Assembly: GCF_003865015.1 (NCBI RefSeq)
Contig: NZ_BHVV01000008.1
Location: 496,001 to 560,000, forward strand
DNA: 64,000 bases
Direction of reading: 5' to 3'
Origin: Sulfurisoma sediminicola
Lineage (GTDB): Bacteria; Pseudomonadota; Gammaproteobacteria; Burkholderiales; Rhodocyclaceae
In this document: positions 59,140 to 64,000 of the stretch, in pieces
Numbering within the stretch: position 1 is the stretch's first letter
Layout of the letters: the number at the start of each line of letters is the position of its first letter
Program-made: the position numbers and the translations under genes
Notes under the pieces: generated by a model
The model's input: the letters and a program-made list of their open reading frames with translations, nothing else
What the model was told of the DNA's origin: nothing
Database searches by the model: none

Positions 59140-60405
59140 TTACAGATCGAACTTGCTGAGTTTCTTCGGCACCGCGACGTTCTTCAACGTCACGTACTGC
59201 GGCAGTCCGTCCTTGTAGGACGGATAGTCTTCGCCCTTCATCAGCGGCGCCAGGTACTGGCGGCACTTCTCGGTGATACCGAAGCCGTCGGCCGTGATGA
59301 AGTTCTTGGGCATCATCTTCTCGACGTTGGCGACCTTGGACAGCGGCGCCATGCCGACCTTCCACTTGTAGGGCGCGTTGGAAACGCGCTCGACGGTCGG
59401 CATCACCGAGTTGTGGCCCTTGAGGGCGAATTCGACGGCGGCCTTGCCCATGGCGTAAGCCTGATCCACGTCGCTCTTGGAAGCGATGTGGCGCGCGGCA
59501 CGTTGCAGGTAATCGGCGACGCCCCAGTGGAACTTGTAACCGAGGGCATCCTTGACCATGTTGGCGACCACCGGCGCGGCACCGCCCAGTTGAGCGTGGC
59601 CGAAAGCGTCGCGGGTACCCTGCTCGGCGAGGAACTTGCCGTCCGGGTAGTGGCAGCCTTCAGACACGACCACGGTGCAGTAGCCGAACTTCTTCACCAG
59701 GCCATTGACCTTGGCGAGGAATTTCTTCTGGTCGAACAGCACCTCGGGGAACAGCACCACGATGGGCAGTTCGCAGTCCTTGGTCGAGGCCATGGCGCCG
59801 GCGGCGGCGATCCAGCCGGCGTGGCGACCCATCACCTCGAGCACGAAGACCTTGGTCGAGGTCGCGCACATCGAACGCACGTCGAAGGTCGCTTCGAGCG
59901 TCGATACCGCGATGTACTTGGCCACCGAACCGAAGCCCGGGCAGTTGTCGGTGATCGGCAGGTCGTTGTCGACCGTCTTCGGCACGTGGATGGCCTGCAC
60001 CGGGTAGCCCAGGGTCTCGGACAGCTGCGACACCTTGTAGCAGGTGTCGGCCGAGTCGCCGCCGCCGTTGTAGAAGAAGTAGCCGATGTTGTGGGCCTTG
60101 AACACCTCGATCAGGCGCTCGTACTCGCGCTTGTTGGCTTCGAGGCTCTTCAGCTTGAAGCGGCAGGAGCCGAAGGCACCCGACGGCGTGGTGCGCAGGC
60201 CGGCGACGGCCTTGGTGGATTCCTTGCTGGTGTCGATCAGATCTTCGGTCAGCGCGCCGATGATGCCGTTGCGGCCGGCGTAGACCTTGCCGATCTTGTC
60301 CTTGTGCTTGCGCGCTGTCTCGATCACGCCACAGGCCGAGGCGTTGATCACGGCGGTGACGCCGCCCGATTGCGCGTAGAACGCGTTCATTTTCTTGGCT
60401 GCCAT
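59140..60405 (-). CDS. pfp: PPi-dependent 6-phosphofructokinase
   Basis: 421-residue PfkA-superfamily enzyme. The NGGGDSADTCYKVS region carries Asp where ATP enzymes have Gly, and PKTVDNDLPITD has the Lys typical of PPi use. MGRHAGWIAAAGA binds fructose-6-phosphate. It catalyses the reversible phosphorylation of fructose-6-phosphate by PPi, so it can run glycolysis or gluconeogenesis. It sits between adk and hppA. Confidence 0.92.
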   Translation of the reverse strand: MAAKKMNAFYAQSGGVTAVINASACGVIETARKHKDKIGKVYAGRNGIIGALTEDLIDTSKESTKAVAGLRTTPSGAFGSCRFKLKSLEANKREYERLIEVFKAHNIGYFFYNGGGDSADTCYKVSQLSETLGYPVQAIHVPKTVDNDLPITDNCPGFGSVAKYIAVSTLEATFDVRSMCATSTKVFVLEVMGRHAGWIAAAGAMASTKDCELPIVVLFPEVLFDQKKFLAKVNGLVKKFGYCTVVVSEGCHYPDGKFLAEQGTRDAFGHAQLGGAAPVVANMVKDALGYKFHWGVADYLQRAARHIASKSDVDQAYAMGKAAVEFALKGHNSVMPTVERVSNAPYKWKVGMAPLSKVANVEKMMPKNFITADGFGITEKCRQYLAPLMKGEDYPSYKDGLPQYVTLKNVAVPKKLSKFDL

Positions 60406-60424
60406 TCGTGCAGTCTCTCCCTGT

Positions 60425-61126
<702 letters not shown>

Positions 61127-61194
61127 TCACTAATATTGACACTATTGATTGTACGGCTTGTTCGATTTTATCTATCGCCTGATAGCCGGCCTGA

Positions 61195-61962
61195 TTAGTG
61201 CAGTGCAGCAAACGCCGCTCTCACGCGTTCCAGATCCTCGGCCGTATCGACCCCCGGCGCCGGAGCATAAACGCAATCAATGACGCGAATGTGAAAGCCG
61301 TGCCACATCGCGCGCAGTTGCTCGAGCGACTCGAACCGCTCGAGCGGAGCCGGCGCCAGTTGGCCGTAGCGGCGCAGGAACGAGACGCGATAGGCATACA
61401 GGCCGATATGGCGGCGCGCGCCCAACCCACCGGGCAAGGTCGCGCGGTCGCTCGCGAAAGCATCGCGCGGCCAGGGAATCGGTGCCCGCGAAAAATAGAG
61501 CGCGCGGCCGGCAACGTCCGTGACCACCTTGACCGTGTTGGAATTCATGAATTCGCCGGCATCGGCGATGGCGTGCGCCGCTGTCGCGATCGCGGCCTGC
61601 GGATCGGCCGCCAGCGCCTGCGCCACGCCAGCGACCAGCGCCGGATCGAGCAGCGGCTCGTCGCCCTGGACATTCACCACGATATCGTCGTCGAGCCAGC
61701 CGAAAGCTTCGGCCACCTCGGCGATGCGATCCGTACCGCTGGCATGATCGGCCCGGGTCATCGCGACGCGATGGCCGTGGGCGACGACCGCATCGGCCAC
61801 GCGCTGGTCGTCGGTGGCGACCCAGACTTCGCAGGCGCCGCTCTTCAACGCGGCCTCGACCACGCGCACCACCATGGGCTTGCCGCCGATGTCCGCCAGC
61901 GGCTTGCCCGGCAGGCGCGTCGACGCGTAGCGGGCGGGAATGACGACGCGGAAGGCTGTCAA
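61195..61962 (-). CDS. kdsB: 3-deoxy-manno-octulosonate cytidylyltransferase
   Basis: CMP-Kdo synthetase for LPS core. 255 residues. It has [19 protein letters not shown], the [14 protein letters not shown] metal site, and [11 protein letters not shown]. The start is a TTG at 61962, seven bases after the trm112 stop. No ATG occurs before the nucleotide-binding [13 protein letters not shown] motif, so the TTG is accepted. Confidence 0.94.
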   Translation of the reverse strand: MTAFRVVIPARYASTRLPGKPLADIGGKPMVVRVVEAALKSGACEVWVATDDQRVADAVVAHGHRVAMTRADHASGTDRIAEVAEAFGWLDDDIVVNVQGDEPLLDPALVAGVAQALAADPQAAIATAAHAIADAGEFMNSNTVKVVTDVAGRALYFSRAPIPWPRDAFASDRATLPGGLGARRHIGLYAYRVSFLRRYGQLAPAPLERFESLEQLRAMWHGFHIRVIDCVYAPAPGVDTAEDLERVRAAFAALH

Positions 61963-61969
61963 CGGGCGG

Positions 61970-62146
61970 TCACTCTTCGGTGGCCGCGAGTTGCCGCGCC
62001 TCTTCCTCGAGCATGATCGGAATGTCGTCCTTGATGGCGTAGGCGAGACGGCAGGGCTTGCAGACCAGTTCCGCCTTGTCCTTGCGATAGTCGAGGGGCC
62101 CCTTGCAGACCGGGCAGACGAGGATTTCAAGCAGGCGGGCGTCCAT
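61970..62146 (-). CDS. Trm112 family zinc-ribbon protein
   Basis: 58 residues: [18 protein letters not shown], then [20 protein letters not shown], with two CxxC pairs for zinc. In eukaryotes Trm112 activates several methyltransferases; bacterial partners are mostly unknown. It overlaps the lpxK 3' end by 20 bases and abuts kdsB, the usual betaproteobacterial order. Confidence 0.92.
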   Translation of the reverse strand: MDARLLEILVCPVCKGPLDYRKDKAELVCKPCRLAYAIKDDIPIMLEEEARQLAATEE

Positions 62147-63125
62147 CGATTCTCTCCACGACAAATTGTGCAAGGTCCGGCTCAAGGCGGGCAGCGACCG
62201 GCAACACCCAGACGGGCAACGCCAGATCCGGTGGAAATTTTACTGCATCCTTCTCGGTCGTCACGATCGCATCGCCCTCGCGCGGAAAATCGGCGCCGGC
62301 GTAACGGTGATGATCGGGAAATGCATGCGTTTCGCATGACAGGCCGAGCTCCTCGAGGTGCGCGAAGAAGCGCGCCGGATCGCCGATGCCGGCCAGCGCA
62401 TGCAGCCGCTTGCCGGCCAGTTCGGCGGCAGTGCAGGATTGCGCCCGACCGTCGAGGCGGTGGAAGCGCGCACCTTCGAGGTCCATGCGAAACACCGCCA
62501 CGCCATGCGCAACCGCGGAGCAGCAGCCGTTGAGGACCAGCGCGTCGGCCTCGCGCAGCCGCGACACCGGCTCCCGCAGCGGTCCCGCCGGCAGCGGCCA
62601 GCCGTTCATGACACCGCGAGCATCGCAGACCACGAGTTCGATGTCGCGCGCGAGCCGGTAGTGCTGCAGACCGTCATCGGCGACGATCACGTCGCACTCC
62701 GGATGCGCCGCAAGCAGCGCAACGGCGGCGGCGACGCGGTCGCGGCCTACGACCACGGGGCAGCCGGCGCGACGATGGATCAGCAGGGGTTCGTCGCCGA
62801 CTTCGGCCGCCGTGGCGCCAGCGCCGACTTCTCGCACGGCATCATCGTCGCGTCCATGACCCCGACTGACGACCCCCGGATGACGGCCTGCCGCCTGCAG
62901 CGCGCGCGCGAGCCAGATGGTCAGCGGCGTCTTGCCGGCGCCGCCGGCGGTGATGTTGCCGACTACGACCACGGGCACGGGCAGCGTCGTGGACTTCAGG
63001 AGACCGGCACGATAGAGCCGGCGTCGCACAGCGACGATCGCGAAGAACAGCAGGCCCACGGGCAACAGCAGCCATGCCAGCGGGCCGCGGCTACGCCAAG
63101 CGTCGGTCAGCACTGCGACAGACAT
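62127..63125 (-). CDS. lpxK: Tetraacyldisaccharide 4'-kinase
   Basis: Sixth enzyme of the lipid A pathway, phosphorylating the 4' position of disaccharide-1-phosphate. 332 residues: an N-terminal membrane helix ([17 protein letters not shown]), P-loop [15 protein letters not shown], and the [17 protein letters not shown] block. Bases 62809-62833 (REVGAGATA before AEVGDEPLL) weakly match the 25-bp repeat. Confidence 0.95.
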   Translation of the reverse strand: MSVAVLTDAWRSRGPLAWLLLPVGLLFFAIVAVRRRLYRAGLLKSTTLPVPVVVVGNITAGGAGKTPLTIWLARALQAAGRHPGVVSRGHGRDDDAVREVGAGATAAEVGDEPLLIHRRAGCPVVVGRDRVAAAVALLAAHPECDVIVADDGLQHYRLARDIELVVCDARGVMNGWPLPAGPLREPVSRLREADALVLNGCCSAVAHGVAVFRMDLEGARFHRLDGRAQSCTAAELAGKRLHALAGIGDPARFFAHLEELGLSCETHAFPDHHRYAGADFPREGDAIVTTEKDAVKFPPDLALPVWVLPVAARLEPDLAQFVVERIDGRPPA

Positions 63126-63146
63126 GACGCCGGGGCGCGAGCCAGC

Positions 63147-63569
63147 CTATTTCTTCTGCGCCTGCTGGGTGGCAAAGGAGATGTGCGAGAGGCCGCCGAG
63201 CTGCGCCGCCTGCATCACGTCGATCACGCTCTGGTGCGTCGCCTTGGCATCGGCATTGATGATGACCACCGGCTCGCGCGCATCGCCTGCCGCGCGACGC
63301 AGCGCCGCGCTGATGCTGCCGACATCGCGCCCGCTCACCGGCGCCTTGTTGACCAGCACGTCGCCCGTGGCCGTGACGACGACATTGACCTCGTTGGGTT
63401 GTTCCTGTGCCTGCTGCGTATCGGCGGTGGGCAGATTGATCTCGAGGCCGGCGAACTTGGAATACGTCGTGGTGATCATGAGGAAGATCAGGATCACCAG
63501 CAGCACATCGATCATCGGGATCAGGTTGATCTCCGGCTCCTCGCGAGCACGGCCGCGCTGGAAATTCAC
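63147..63569 (-). CDS. exbD: ExbD-type energy-transducing protein
   Basis: 140 residues with a short cytoplasmic N-terminus, one membrane helix carrying the proton-path Asp (NLIPMIDVLLVILIFLM), and a periplasmic domain. Partner of ExbB, harnessing the proton motive force for TonB or a related system. The start overlaps the exbB stop (ATGA). Confidence 0.93.
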   Translation of the reverse strand: MNFQRGRAREEPEINLIPMIDVLLVILIFLMITTTYSKFAGLEINLPTADTQQAQEQPNEVNVVVTATGDVLVNKAPVSGRDVGSISAALRRAAGDAREPVVIINADAKATHQSVIDVMQAAQLGGLSHISFATQQAQKK

Positions 63570-64000
63570 GCCCGGTCTCCCTGCGCGAGCTCGACCAGCT
63601 TGATCGCCTGCTGCTCCATCTCGACGATGAAGCCGTCGACCCTCGCCCGGAAGTGGCGGTAGAAAATCATCGCCGGAATCGCGATCAGCAAACCGAAGCC
63701 GGTGTTGTAGAGAGCGACGGAGATGCCGTGGGCCAGCGCCTGCGGATTGTTGCCGGCTCCCGTCGCCGAACCGAAAATCTCGATCATGCCGACGACGGTG
63801 CCGAACAGCCCCATCAGCGGGCTGATCGAGGCGATGGTGCCGAGGCTGGTGAGGAAGCGCTCTAGATCGTGGGCCACACCGCGCCCGGCCTCCTCGATGG
63901 ACTCCTTCATGATCTCGCGCGACCCCCTGGCGTTGCGCAGTCCGGCGGCGAAGACTCGCCCCAGCGGCGAATGCGTCTCGAGGCGACGAAAGGCCTCTTC
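63566..64000 (-). CDS. exbB: ExbB/TolQ-type proton channel, 5'-truncated by window edge
   Basis: The frame stays open to the window end, giving about 144 residues; the N-terminus lies outside. Two membrane helices surround the conserved TIASISPLMGLFGTVVGMIEIF and the GISVALYNTGFGLLIAIPAM block. Heads the exbB-exbD-lpxK-trm112-kdsB run, so it probably works with the adjacent ExbD. The internal ATG at 63910 is not the true start, since homology continues upstream of it. Confidence 0.92.
   Translation of the reverse strand, partial: EEAFRRLETHSPLGRVFAAGLRNARGSREIMKESIEEAGRGVAHDLERFLTSLGTIASISPLMGLFGTVVGMIEIFGSATGAGNNPQALAHGISVALYNTGFGLLIAIPAMIFYRHFRARVDGFIVEMEQQAIKLVELAQGDRA

Overview
The window is chromosomal DNA from a high-GC betaproteobacterium. 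Gene order and content point to the Rhodocyclales/Azoarcus side of the class. Supporting signs are trpF-trpB-trpA-accD-folC-dedD-cvpA-purF-metZ, leuC-entericidin-leuD-leuB-asd-fimV, trx-rho-rpmE, exbB-exbD-lpxK-trm112-kdsB-adk, and a PPi-linked pair (membrane pyrophosphatase plus PPi-type phosphofructokinase). No rRNA, tRNA, prophage, IS transposase or CRISPR array was seen. The species assignment is inference.

Layout. 1-4541 (+): cyclophilin, lpxH, a small membrane protein, recQ, a TlpA-like thioredoxin and a DLH-like protein that lacks the usual catalytic His. 4542-4971: gene-free, with a MITE/REP-like inverted repeat and a dispersed 25-bp repeat. 4972-25322 (-): a long biosynthetic block covering methionine (metZ), purines (purF), folate, fatty acids, tryptophan, tRNA modification (truA), polar pilus protein FimV, lysine/threonine entry (asd), leucine and chorismate. 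25441-28550 (+): an internally deleted NMT1-like protein and a membrane GGDEF/EAL protein. 28608-31201 (-): acyl-CoA ligase, CBS protein, ferredoxin. 31393-35304 (+): trx, rho, rpmE, an ArnT-type glycosyltransferase. 35301-39726: orn (-), then M48 protease, cytochrome c, phhB, rsgA and a GT-B-like protein (+). 39778-42654 (-): thiolase, CobD-like protein, CoA-type Nudix. 42676-45050: a glutamine amidotransferase, followed by an accessory islet bounded by 99-bp inverted repeats. The islet carries a frameshifted higA and a HARE-HTH/GIY-YIG nuclease. 45086-49983 (-): yajQ, ppnP, DUF2788, argG, cytochrome c', argF, argD. 50092-53541: parA, a small ORF, rpsT, murJ and a small basic protein. 53538-56835: ycaO, a methyltransferase, rsuA. 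56915-64000 (-): hppA, pfp, adk, kdsB, trm112, lpxK, exbD, exbB.

Most of the window is ordinary core genome. The points that stand out are: (1) a SAM-II type riboswitch with a visible terminator/antiterminator switch in front of metZ; (2) the inverted-repeat-bounded islet with the HARE-HTH/GIY-YIG gene; (3) a dispersed 25-bp repeat with three intergenic copies and near matches inside genes; (4) an intrinsic terminator inside the argD leader; (5) a C-rich, rut-like rho leader; (6) single-base frameshifts in fimV and higA. Many reading frames antisense to real genes were discarded as GC-driven shadows.
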